This document shows positions 1-6,322 of a DNA stretch of 6,362 nt, piece after piece. Where the stretch lies: contig JABDPD010000105.1 in the NCBI GenBank assembly GCA_013042895.1, positions 1 through 6,362 of the forward strand, in the 5' to 3' direction. The first letter of the stretch is position 1. Each line of letters opens with the position of its first letter. Position numbers and translations under genes: made by a program. Source of the DNA: Boseongicola sp. (GTDB lineage: Bacteria; Pseudomonadota; Alphaproteobacteria; Rhodobacterales; Rhodobacteraceae). Under the pieces are notes generated by a model, which did not search any database, was not told where the DNA came from, and saw only the letters and a program-made list of their open reading frames with translations.

Positions 1-543
1 CCATTGGCGCGTGCAGCCGAGGTCAAAACGAACGCGCCGCGGATCGATGGCGTCTTACTCGATCTGATCATCGACTATTTGACTTATGTTTTTATACCTG
101 CCTTCGCCTTATTCACATCTGGTCTCTTGCCGGGATGGACAGGATGGTTCGCGATTATTGTCATCACCTTTACATCGGCGCTCTATTTCGCAGACACCCG
201 AATGAAGACCGCAGACTACTCATTCTCAGGTTTCCCGGGGTGTTGGAACATGGTGGTCTTGGTGTTGTTCGCAGTGCAGCCGAATTTCTGGGTGAGTATT
301 GGCATCGTGACATTGCTGGCCGTCGCAATGTTTGTTCCGGTGAAGTTCGTGCACCCCGTTCGCACAGAACGGTGGCGCATGATCACTCTGCCGATGGCCC
401 TAGGCTGGACTTTTTTCGCAGGTTGGGCGGCATGGGTGTCGTTTGACCCCAACAGCTGGGCGCTGTGGGGGCTGGTGGTTACGTCGCTTTGGCTGACCTT
501 TGCAGGTGTTACCCAGCAAGTTCTCTTTGGCGAGAAACTGTAG
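1..543 (+). CDS. pcs: Phosphatidylcholine synthase, C-terminal part (5' end outside window)
   Basis: Integral inner-membrane enzyme of the CDP-alcohol phosphatidyltransferase superfamily. The Pcs family condenses CDP-diacylglycerol with choline to give phosphatidylcholine and CMP, a route typical of alphaproteobacteria. The reading frame is open from base 1 and encodes 180 residues, beginning P-L-A-R. These residues fall inside the family signature DG-x2-AR-x12-G-x3-D-x3-D: AR, then 12 residues, then G-VLL-D-LII-D are visible, and the opening DG must lie just upstream. The TTG at position 4 is therefore an internal leucine codon and not the start. Family-typical blocks follow: a stretch like YADxxMKTxxYxFSGFPxxWN, then PVKFVHPVR. 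About five hydrophobic segments are visible. Full-length Pcs is roughly 235-245 residues, so about 60 are missing. The stop TAG lies 6 bp from the stop of the convergent ppk2. Identification is firm; only the N-terminus is unseen. Confidence 0.93.
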   Translation, partial: PLARAAEVKTNAPRIDGVLLDLIIDYLTYVFIPAFALFTSGLLPGWTGWFAIIVITFTSALYFADTRMKTADYSFSGFPGCWNMVVLVLFAVQPNFWVSIGIVTLLAVAMFVPVKFVHPVRTERWRMITLPMALGWTFFAGWAAWVSFDPNSWALWGLVVTSLWLTFAGVTQQVLFGEKL

Positions 544-549
544 ACGCTG

Positions 550-1434
550 CTATTTCCGACGCGTTGCAGGATGCAAAGATGCTGCAAGGATATGGTCGGC
601 TCCGTGGATCACATGACTCGCCTCGCCGACGATCTTCGGGTCGGGCGCCTCTGCGATTGAGAGGTCCTTGTCTGGGTAATCGAACTGGGACAGGAAATGC
701 CTCATGCAGTTCAAGCGCGCGCGCTTCTTGTCGTCGGATTTGACGACGGTCCAAGGGGCGTCGGCGGTGTCGGTGTAAAAGAACATCGCCTCCTTTGCTT
801 CCGTGTAGTCGTCCCATTTGTCCAAGCTTGCGCGGTCTACCGGCGACAACTTCCAACGTTTGAGCGGATCTGTCTCGCGTGCTTTGAAGCGGCGGTGCTG
901 TTCACCTTGCGTTACCGAGAACCAATACTTGATCAGCTTGATACCACTGCGGGTCAGCATGCGTTCAAGCTCGGGAGTCTCCCGCATAAATTCGAGGTAT
1001 TCGCCGGGCTCACAAAAGCCCATCACACGCTCGACACCGGCGCGGTTGTACCAGGAGCGGTCATAGAGAACGATCTCTCCATTCGTTGGTAAATGTTTGA
1101 TATACCGCTGATAATACCATTGGCCCCGCTCTTCATCGGTCGGCTTGTTCAATGCAACCACGCGCGCGGCGCGGGGGTTCAGGTGTTCTGTAAAGCGCTT
1201 GATAGTGCCACCCTTTCCAGCTGCATCGCGACCTTCAAACAGCATGACGACCTTCTGACCGGTCTCCTGAATCCAGAGCTGAACTTTAAGTAATTCGGCC
1301 TGCAAAGCGGCTTTCTCAGCCTCATAGGTTGAGCGGCTGAGCTTCTCCGAATATGGATACTTGCCGGTTTCAAAGGCGAGGATTGCGCTGTTTCCAGCCT
1401 TTGATTCCGCGTCGGCTCCGTCGATGTCGGTCAT
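550..1434 (-). CDS. ppk2: Polyphosphate kinase 2 (PPK2, class I type)
   Basis: A 294-residue cytoplasmic P-loop kinase that transfers phosphate between polyphosphate and nucleotides; class I enzymes mainly phosphorylate nucleoside diphosphates using polyP. Visible motifs are the Walker A loop GRDAAGKGGT (68-77, Lys74), the Walker B region VLYDRSWYNR (122-131, Asp125), the VERVMGF stretch just after it, the lid arginines in RRFKAR (181-186), WKLSP (194-198) and KWDDYTEAKEAMF (206-218). All residues expected for catalysis are present, and the length fits a single-domain class I PPK2 of about 300 residues. The start is ATG with AGGGG 9 nt upstream. The upstream neighbour degP ends at an intrinsic terminator, so ppk2 probably has its own promoter in the roughly 70 bp between that terminator and its ATG, but I see no convincing -35/-10 pair there. 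The 3' end nearly abuts pcs. Nucleotide preference (GDP or ADP) cannot be read from the sequence. Confidence 0.95.
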   Translation of the reverse strand: MTDIDGADAESKAGNSAILAFETGKYPYSEKLSRSTYEAEKAALQAELLKVQLWIQETGQKVVMLFEGRDAAGKGGTIKRFTEHLNPRAARVVALNKPTDEERGQWYYQRYIKHLPTNGEIVLYDRSWYNRAGVERVMGFCEPGEYLEFMRETPELERMLTRSGIKLIKYWFSVTQGEQHRRFKARETDPLKRWKLSPVDRASLDKWDDYTEAKEAMFFYTDTADAPWTVVKSDDKKRARLNCMRHFLSQFDYPDKDLSIAEAPDPKIVGEASHVIHGADHILAASLHPATRRK

Positions 1435-1507
1435 TGTGTGGTTCCCCTGCTAATTGACGTCCGACCGATTTTCGCATGGTTTGCGGTGGCACGCGCTGAT
1501 GCAGGTC

Positions 1508-1538
1508 AAAAAAAAGGGCGCCCGCGAACGGACGCCCT
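1508..1538 (-). terminator. Intrinsic terminator of degP
   Basis: Read on the minus strand there is a 10-bp stem (AGGGCGTCCG with CGGGCGCCCT, one T-G wobble) closed by a TTCG tetraloop and followed directly by eight T residues. The stem base lies 26 nt past the degP stop codon. On the plus strand no T-run follows, so it acts in one direction. It separates degP from ppk2 transcriptionally, although read-through cannot be excluded. Confidence 0.93.
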
Positions 1539-1564
1539 GACAACCAAGACCGAGGGGACGTGCC

Positions 1565-3034
1565 CTAGCTGTCGTCCAAGGTCAAAGCAACGAAGCGCGG
1601 ATCCCCGTCACGGCGCACCAAAAGCACCAGAGACTTTCGCCCGGCTTCTTTGGCCGCTTCGACACGATCATTGAGATCAGCGATGCTAGCAACTGATTCT
1701 TGTGCCGCTTCCGTGATGATGTCGCCGACACGAAGGCCTTTCTCGAACGCTTCGCTGTCTTCGATGACATCGGCGACTACAAGACCTTCAGCCTCTTCGG
1801 ACAGTCCAAGTTGCTGACGCAATTCGTCAGTCATGTTCGAGACTGTGAGGCCGAGAAGTTCTGTTGTCATAGGCTCTTCATCACGATTGATCGAAGCGGG
1901 CACGGCTGTTTCAGCATCTTCACGGCGACCGAGGGTGACACGAAGAGTTTCGGTTTCACCATCGCGGAAGACGAGAACGCGGACTTCGGCACCAACGGCA
2001 GTGTTCGCTACTTGCTGAACGAGACCGCGAGTGTCTTCGACCTCGACACCGTCAAAGCTGAGGATTACATCACCGGATTCCATGCCTGCGTCCATCGCCG
2101 GGCCTTCGGGAACGTCCGTCACCAAAGCGCCACGCGCCTCTTCGAGGCCAAGGCCTTCTGCGAGATCGTCCGTCACGTCTTGAATGCGCACACCCAGCCA
2201 GCCGCGACGCGTTTCGCCGAACTCTTCAAGTTGCTGAATGACGTTCTCAGCCACACGGCTCGACATCGCAAAGCCGATGCCAATGGAGCCACCATTTGGG
2301 CTGAGGATCGCCGTGTTCACACCGATCACTTCGCCTTCCATATTGAACAGCGGACCACCCGAGTTGCCCCGGTTAATGGCGGCGTCTGTCTGGATGTAGT
2401 CGTCGTAAGTGCCGGAAAGTGCACGGCCACGGGCTGACACGATACCTGCGGATACGGAAAAGCCTTGTCCGAGGGGGTTACCCATCGCCATGACCCAATC
2501 GCCGACCCGAGACACTTCGCTGTCGCCCCACGAGACGAACTCCAGAGGCTCGCCGCTTTCGACCTTCAAGAGTGCAAGGTCGGTATTTGGATCTGTGCCG
2601 ATAATCTCGGCTTCAAGTTCAAACCCCTCAAAGAACTCGATCAGGATTTCGTCGGCACCTTGAATGACGTGGTTATTGGTGACGATGTAGCCGTCCTCCG
2701 AAATCACAAAACCTGACCCAAGTGCCTGACTGCGGCGAGGCGTTTGACCGTTTGGACCGTTGCGTTCCACGAAGTCATCGAAGAACTCTTCAAACGGTGA
2801 ACCTTCAGGGACAATCGGTCCACGGTTGGTGCTGGTCGCCACCGTAGTGGATGTGGTGATGTTCACGACCGATGGGCTCACCTGTTCAGCGAGATCGGCA
2901 AATGTGGATGGGCGTGACTGAGCTGCTGCCGCGATCGATTGCGCAATTAGCAAAGCAGTCGCCAGCGTTGTCAGCCAGAATGCACGTAGCATTGTGGCCG
3001 ATGGCGTTTGTGTTTGTGCTGCAGAGATCTGCAT
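1565..3034 (-). CDS. degP: Do-family periplasmic serine endoprotease (DegP/DegQ/MucD type)
   Basis: A 489-residue HtrA-family protease/chaperone that degrades or holds misfolded envelope proteins. Residues 16-38 form a signal-peptide core (LRAFWLTTLATALLI... ending in AAAA), with likely cleavage near residue 38. The trypsin-like domain carries the full triad: His122 in TNNHV, Asp152 in NTDLALLKV and Ser225 in GNSGGPLFN. Two PDZ domains follow, about 278-370 (from RRGWLGVRI) and 389-486, as in DegP and DegQ. The region between the signal peptide and the protease core is acidic (SPFEEFFDDFVE). I chose the ATG at 3034 because GGAGG lies 8 nt upstream. An in-frame ATG at 3100 would add 22 residues ahead of the signal peptide and is unlikely. 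An internal ATG at 2992 gives a neat signal peptide but has no ribosome binding site. DegP, DegQ and MucD cannot be separated confidently here, and no hflKC genes adjoin it. Upstream DNA suggests heat-shock control. Confidence 0.95.
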   Translation of the reverse strand: MQISAAQTQTPSATMLRAFWLTTLATALLIAQSIAAAAQSRPSTFADLAEQVSPSVVNITTSTTVATSTNRGPIVPEGSPFEEFFDDFVERNGPNGQTPRRSQALGSGFVISEDGYIVTNNHVIQGADEILIEFFEGFELEAEIIGTDPNTDLALLKVESGEPLEFVSWGDSEVSRVGDWVMAMGNPLGQGFSVSAGIVSARGRALSGTYDDYIQTDAAINRGNSGGPLFNMEGEVIGVNTAILSPNGGSIGIGFAMSSRVAENVIQQLEEFGETRRGWLGVRIQDVTDDLAEGLGLEEARGALVTDVPEGPAMDAGMESGDVILSFDGVEVEDTRGLVQQVANTAVGAEVRVLVFRDGETETLRVTLGRREDAETAVPASINRDEEPMTTELLGLTVSNMTDELRQQLGLSEEAEGLVVADVIEDSEAFEKGLRVGDIITEAAQESVASIADLNDRVEAAKEAGRKSLVLLVRRDGDPRFVALTLDDS

Positions 3035-3048
3035 GTGGAGGTCCTCCA
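3035..3048 (-). promoter_or_regulatory. degP ribosome binding site inside a palindrome
   Basis: The minus-strand leader just before the degP ATG contains TGGAGGACCTCCA (3048-3036). GGAGG is an ideal Shine-Dalgarno sequence 8 nt from the ATG, and this decides the start. The same bases are followed by their complement CCTCC, so TGGAG and CTCCA can pair around a GAC loop and mask the site. The palindrome is seen directly; any role in translation control is inference. Confidence 0.7.
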
Positions 3049-3096
3049 ATATTCTGCTCGGGGCGCCGGATGCCTGGCACCTTACGCTTCGTATGA

Positions 3097-3127
3097 TCAA
3101 GATAGGTTATGAAATGCGCAAGCCAAC
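3097..3127 (-). promoter_or_regulatory. Candidate degP promoter, RpoH (heat-shock) like
   Basis: On the minus strand GTTG (3127-3124) is followed by 17 nt and then CCTATCTTGA (3106-3097). This matches the heat-shock consensus recalled for alphaproteobacteria (CTTG-N17-18-CYTATNTNNG) at TTG, at the spacing and at all of CYTATNT; the first C and the last G differ. The same bases can be read as a moderate housekeeping promoter, TTGGCT-N16-TATCTT. The predicted start would leave a leader of roughly 55-60 nt before the degP ATG. Heat control of a Do protease is biologically plausible, but the match rests on short motifs. Confidence 0.5.
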
Positions 3128-3177
3128 CTTCGCTCGCGATTCTTCACCTGCATGTGAGAGCAGCGTGGGGTAGTTTA

Positions 3178-3190
3178 GCCCAAATTGGGC
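3178..3190 (-). other. Short hairpin palindrome downstream of tal
   Basis: GCCCA and TGGGC flank a 3-nt centre, giving a 5-bp hairpin on either strand. It lies 3 nt beyond the longer tal hairpin on the tal transcript. No T-run follows on the minus strand. It may be part of a two-hairpin transcript end, or an operator lying about 50 bp upstream of the candidate degP promoter. The function is unknown. Confidence 0.4.
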
Positions 3191-3193
3191 GGT

Positions 3194-3231
3194 GTTGCGC
3201 CGGGGGACGCACAGATGTGCCCCGGCGCAAC
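3194..3231 (-). terminator. Long hairpin after tal, probable transcript end without a U-tract
   Basis: A perfect 12-bp stem (GTTGCGCCGGGG with CCCCGGCGCAAC) encloses a loop with its own inner pairing (CAC-AGAT-GTG), starting 12 nt past the tal stop codon. The next bases on the minus strand are ACCGCCC, so the usual U-tract is missing. It could terminate inefficiently, act with Rho, or protect the 3' end of the tal mRNA. The structure is certain from the sequence; the terminator role is likely rather than proven. Confidence 0.65.
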
Positions 3232-3243
3232 GGGTATTTTGGT

Positions 3244-3897
3244 TCAGAGGATCGACTGGCCGGTCGCGGCCCAGTCCTTCAGGAACTGGTCCAAACCCTT
3301 ATCCGTCAGTGGGTGAAGCGCCATCTTCTTGATGACATCCGGCGGGGCTGTTGCAACATCGGCGCCGATTTTGGCAGCGTCGCTCATGTGGTTGGCGGAG
3401 CGAATTGATGCGGCAAGGATTTGGGTCTCGAAGCCGTAGTTGTCGTAAATCTCACGGATGTCAGCGATGAGGTCCATGCCGTCCAGGTTCAGATCGTCGA
3501 GGCGCCCGATGAAAGGCGAAATGAATGTCGCGCCTGCTTTGGCGGCAAGAAGGGCTTGGTTTGCCGAGAAGCAAAGTGTGACGTTAACCATGTGGCCTTC
3601 GCTGGTCAGTGTCTTGCAAGCGCGAAGACCGGCCCAGGTCAGTGGCACCTTGATCGCGATATTGTCGCCAAGCTTTGCAACCTCGTGACCCTCCGCCATC
3701 ATGCCTTCGTAATCGGTCGCGACCGTTTCGGCACTGACGGGGCCGTCAGTCATTTTGGCGATCTGGGCGATCACCTCTTTGATATCGCGTCCTGATTTGT
3801 GGATCAGCGATGGGTTTGTTGTGACGCCGTCGACCATTCCGAACTCGATCAGCTCGGCAATGGCATCGGTGTCGGCGGTATCAACGAAGAATTTCAT
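3244..3897 (-). CDS. tal: Transaldolase, small TalC/FSA-like family
   Basis: A 217-residue class I aldolase-fold enzyme of the short transaldolase family, which also includes fructose-6-phosphate aldolase (FSA). Transaldolase moves a dihydroxyacetone unit between sugar phosphates in the non-oxidative pentose phosphate pathway in the cytoplasm. Visible landmarks are Asp6 in FVDTAD, TTNPSL (26-31), the Schiff-base Lys83 in IKVPLT, SPFIGR (127-132) and the phosphate-site AASIR (162-166). Glu57 (in SAET) and Phe129 stand where FSA has Gln and Tyr, which favours true transaldolase over FSA activity. Database names such as fsa may still be applied to it. The start is ATG with GAGGGG 7 nt upstream. 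The length is normal for the family and no residue is missing. It is divergent from priA across 108 bp, and a long hairpin follows its stop, so it is probably monocistronic. Confidence 0.94.
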   Translation of the reverse strand: MKFFVDTADTDAIAELIEFGMVDGVTTNPSLIHKSGRDIKEVIAQIAKMTDGPVSAETVATDYEGMMAEGHEVAKLGDNIAIKVPLTWAGLRACKTLTSEGHMVNVTLCFSANQALLAAKAGATFISPFIGRLDDLNLDGMDLIADIREIYDNYGFETQILAASIRSANHMSDAAKIGADVATAPPDVIKKMALHPLTDKGLDQFLKDWAATGQSIL

Positions 3898-3910
3898 CGG
3901 TTAGCCCCTC

Positions 3911-3938
3911 TGGCACTTAGGTTCGGTTTCGTGGCACT
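3911..3938. repeat. Two direct TGGCACT copies between tal and priA
   Basis: TGGCACT occurs at 3911-3917 and again at 3932-3938, exactly 21 bp apart, which is about two helical turns. Both lie in the 108-bp divergent region where tal and priA promoters should sit, so they could be paired binding sites. Seven-base repeats can also arise by chance. I see no clear -35/-10 pair for either gene in this region. Confidence 0.3.
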
Positions 3939-3955
3939 GATAGCGGATCGGACGC

Positions 3956-3970
3956 GGGGGCTGAACCCCC
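3956..3970. other. G5/C5 hairpin in the tal-priA divergent region
   Basis: GGGGG-CTGAA-CCCCC forms a 5-bp all-GC hairpin on either strand, 35 bp before the priA GTG. It may lie in the priA leader RNA or mark an extragenic repeat of the G-run/C-run kind that I recall as common between genes in Rhodobacteraceae. It is not followed by a T-run in either direction and is not a normal terminator. Confidence 0.45.
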
Positions 3971-3995
3971 AAACCCTCACTCCAGTCGATAAACC

Positions 3996-4008
3996 GAGGC
4001 CAGGCGTG
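3996..4008 (+). promoter_or_regulatory. priA ribosome binding site and GTG start
   Basis: GAGG (3996-3999) lies 6 nt before an in-frame GTG (4006-4008). This is the only upstream start candidate that yields a PriA of family length. The reading frame stays open to an ATG at 3799, but that would overlap tal and add 69 unrelated residues. The next in-frame ATG, at the codon for residue 33, would remove the conserved N-terminal LTAQPIDRALDYKAP block. Confidence 0.75.
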
Positions 4009-6195
4009 ATTGAGCACTACCATGAAGGCGAGTTGATCTCGGTGCTGACGGCGCAACCGATTGACCGGGCTTTGGACTACAAGGCGCCGGACGGTGGGTG
4101 CATGAAAGGGGCTTTTGTGGAAGTACCCTTGGGGCCAAGAAAAGTGCTCGGGATCGTCTGGGGTCGGGGCGAAGGTGGGTACGAGCTTGCTAAAGTGAGG
4201 TCGGTCATACAGGTGCTGGATGCGGTGCCTATGCGAAATGAGATGCGCACGTTTCTGGAGCGAGCAGGTGCCTATACGCTAACGCCGATGTCAGCGATGG
4301 TGCGGCTTGCGACGCGTTCTCCGGGGCTTGGGGACCCGCCGTCGATGCGCACGATCTACAGGGGAGGAACAGGTGAGCCGGATCGATGGACGGACGCGCG
4401 CCGCCGGGTCGTGGAGACGCTGGATAGCTATGGTAGTCTGGCGTTTACGCTGAAGGAATTGGCCGAGATGGCGGGTGTTTCACCTAGTGTTATCAAAGGG
4501 TTGGTGAAGCAGGGCGTGGTGGCTGAGGAAGCCAGCCCGCGGGATGTGGCTTATCCTCGCCTTGATCCTGGGGAGAGTCCCTATGAACTGACTGAGGAGC
4601 AATCGGCGGCGGCTGAGACGCTGAAATCGGGTGTTACTGGGCGGAAATATGGGACGACGTTGCTAAAGGGCGTGACGGGTTCGGGGAAGACGGAAGTTTA
4701 TCTCGAGGCAGTCGGTGCATGTTTGGCGGCGGGGCGGCAGGCGTTGGTTTTGTTGCCGGAAATTGCGTTGACGGCTGAGTTTCTCACACGCGTTGATGCA
4801 CGATTTGGAGCGCGGCCCGCGGAGTGGCATTCGGGTGTCACGATGACTGAGCGTCGCCGGGCATGGCGCATGGTTGGCGAAGGTGGTGCGCAACTGGTTG
4901 TTGGCGCGCGGTCGGCGCTATTTTTGCCGTTTCAGGACCTTGGCTTGATCGTTGTCGATGAGGAGCACGACACATCTTACAAACAAGAAGACGGGGTTTT
5001 GTATAATGCGCGCGATATGGCAGTTTTGCGGGCGTCGATTAATGGGGCGCAGGTAGTTTTGGCGTCGGCGACTCCCTCACTGGAAAGCTGGGCGAATGCT
5101 GAGGCCGGTAAGTATAATCGCGTAACGTTAACATCTCGTTTCGGCTCCGCAGCGATGCCGGAAATGCGTGCGATTGATATGCGAGATGCGGCGCTGCCGA
5201 GTGACCGCTGGATCTCGCAAGCACTTGTAGATGAGGTGAAAAAGCGAACCGAGGCGGGAGAGCAGTCGTTACTGTTCCTCAATCGCCGGGGATACGCTCC
5301 GGTGACAATTTGCCGGGCCTGCGGACATCAGATCGGATGCGATCATTGCGATGCGCGGATGGTGGAGCACCGGTTCTTGAAGCGGCTCGTGTGCCATCAG
5401 TGTGGCGAGTCAAAGCCTCTGCCTGAGGCTTGTCCGTCTTGCGAGGCTGAGGGTCGGATGGCGCCAGTAGGACCGGGCGTGGAGCGGTTGGCCGAAGAGG
5501 TAGAGGCGCTGTTTCCCGAGGCGCGAACCTCGGTCTTGTCATCGGATGTTTTTGGGTCGGCGCGGGCATTGAAGGCCGAGATCGAGCGGATCGCGGAGGG
5601 TGATGCCGACATCATTATTGGTACTCAGATCGTCGCAAAAGGTCATAACTTTCCGCATCTTACGCTTGTAGGGGTCATTGATGCGGACCTTGGCTTGCAG
5701 GGTTCTGATTTGCGGGCAGCGGAGCGGACTTTTCAGTTGATGCGTCAGGTTGCGGGGCGGGCTGGTCGGGCGGAAAAGGCGGGCGTGGCTTTGCTGCAGA
5801 CATATCAGCCGGCGCACCCGGTGATTAGAGCGATCCTCAGCGGGGATGAGGAAGAGTTCTGGAAGGCGGAAGCGCGCGAGCGGCAAGCGGTCGGGGTGCC
5901 GCCGTTCGGGAGGATGGCGGGTATAGTTTTGTCCAGTCCAGATGTTCAGGAAGTTTTTGATATTGGGCGCGTTTTGGCGACGCGACGGGAGCCGCTGGCG
6001 CGAATTGGGGCGCAGGTTTTTGGCCCAGCTGCGGCGCCGATTGCGCGGATACGGGGACGGCATCGGGTACGGTTGTTGGTGAAAGCGGACAAGGCGGTTC
6101 CGCTTCAAGAGGCCCTCGCGGCTTGGGTCAATCAGGTGAAATTGCCCAACAATTTAAGACTGTCGATCGATATTGATCCGCAAACCTTCTATTAG
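4006..6195 (+). CDS. priA: Primosomal protein N' (PriA), replication-restart helicase
   Basis: A 729-residue superfamily 2 3'-to-5' DNA helicase that recognises stalled forks and D-loops and starts primosome assembly so that DnaB can be reloaded. The N-terminal DNA-binding domain has LTAQPIDRALDYKAP (14-28) and VEVPLGPRKVLGIVWG (38-53). The helicase core shows Walker A GVTGSGKT (222-229, Lys228), motif II DEEH (318-321), motif III SATPS (354-358), the GTQIVAKGHNFP block (539-550) and QVAGRAGR (581-588). Between them sit eight cysteines in four CxxC pairs (436/439, 445/448, 463/466, 476/479) for the two zinc sites typical of PriA. The C-terminal domain begins near VPPFGRM (631-637). Length matches the family, about 730 residues, from the GTG start; all key motifs are intact. 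It is transcribed away from tal and ends against a hairpin. Confidence 0.97.
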   Translation: MIEHYHEGELISVLTAQPIDRALDYKAPDGGCMKGAFVEVPLGPRKVLGIVWGRGEGGYELAKVRSVIQVLDAVPMRNEMRTFLERAGAYTLTPMSAMVRLATRSPGLGDPPSMRTIYRGGTGEPDRWTDARRRVVETLDSYGSLAFTLKELAEMAGVSPSVIKGLVKQGVVAEEASPRDVAYPRLDPGESPYELTEEQSAAAETLKSGVTGRKYGTTLLKGVTGSGKTEVYLEAVGACLAAGRQALVLLPEIALTAEFLTRVDARFGARPAEWHSGVTMTERRRAWRMVGEGGAQLVVGARSALFLPFQDLGLIVVDEEHDTSYKQEDGVLYNARDMAVLRASINGAQVVLASATPSLESWANAEAGKYNRVTLTSRFGSAAMPEMRAIDMRDAALPSDRWISQALVDEVKKRTEAGEQSLLFLNRRGYAPVTICRACGHQIGCDHCDARMVEHRFLKRLVCHQCGESKPLPEACPSCEAEGRMAPVGPGVERLAEEVEALFPEARTSVLSSDVFGSARALKAEIERIAEGDADIIIGTQIVAKGHNFPHLTLVGVIDADLGLQGSDLRAAERTFQLMRQVAGRAGRAEKAGVALLQTYQPAHPVIRAILSGDEEEFWKAEARERQAVGVPPFGRMAGIVLSSPDVQEVFDIGRVLATRREPLARIGAQVFGPAAAPIARIRGRHRVRLLVKADKAVPLQEALAAWVNQVKLPNNLRLSIDIDPQTFY

Positions 6196-6214
6196 CGAAC
6201 GCACCCTGCGTTCG
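6196..6214 (+). terminator. Hairpin directly after the priA stop, possible terminator
   Basis: CGAACGCA and TGCGTTCG form a perfect 8-bp stem around a CCC loop, beginning at the base right after the priA TAG. The following bases are GTGGGG, so there is no U-tract. It may be an imperfect terminator, a 3'-end stabiliser or a ribosome-release-linked structure. The stem is certain; the role is not. Confidence 0.5.
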
Positions 6215-6289
6215 GTGGGGTGAGTCGCGGTGCGAAATCAGCTTGATCGGTTAACCTTCTGAGGAAATCGCGCGTTTTTGGCGATGTCT

Positions 6290-6322
6290 GTATCGCGTCG
6301 GTATCACGTCGGTATCACGTCG
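6290..6322. repeat. Three tandem copies of an 11-bp unit
   Basis: GTATCGCGTCG (6290-6300) is followed by two exact copies of GTATCACGTCG (6301-6311, 6312-6322); the first copy differs at one base. The 11-bp period is close to one turn of DNA, so the copies would present the same face to a protein. They lie in the roughly 150-bp stretch between the hairpin after priA and the window edge, where I find no supported gene. They could be regulatory sites for the next gene downstream or a small slippage repeat. Confidence 0.8.

Noticed and set aside
564..587. TTGCAG/CTGCAA inverted repeat as a terminator for pcs
   Set aside because: The stem is 6 bp with a 12-nt loop, there is no T-run after it, and it lies in the coding sequence of ppk2.
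1700..2437. A 245-residue plus-strand open frame inside degP
   Set aside because: It is antisense to a protease with full domain structure and catalytic residues, its protein has no recognisable motifs, and it has no convincing start signals.
3035..3100. The upstream ATG at 3100 as the degP start
   Set aside because: It would place 22 extra residues before an already complete signal peptide, and it would put the strong GGAGG site inside the coding region.
3911..3946. Sigma-54 promoters suggested by the TGGCAC motifs
   Set aside because: The required GC at the -12 position is absent after both copies (CG and GG are found at that spacing).
3799..4005. A 69-residue N-terminal extension of PriA from the ATG at 3799
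   Set aside because: It overlaps the tal coding region on the other strand, has no similarity to PriA that I recognise, and a GTG with a good ribosome binding site at 4006 gives the normal family length.
5539..6108. A 189-residue minus-strand open frame inside priA
   Set aside because: It is rich in Arg and Pro, as expected for an antisense shadow of a G+C-rich gene, and covers intact PriA helicase motifs.
6267..6285. ATCGC/GCGAT inverted repeat with a T5 run as a terminator
   Set aside because: The T-run is in the loop rather than after the stem, and the stem is only 5 bp.
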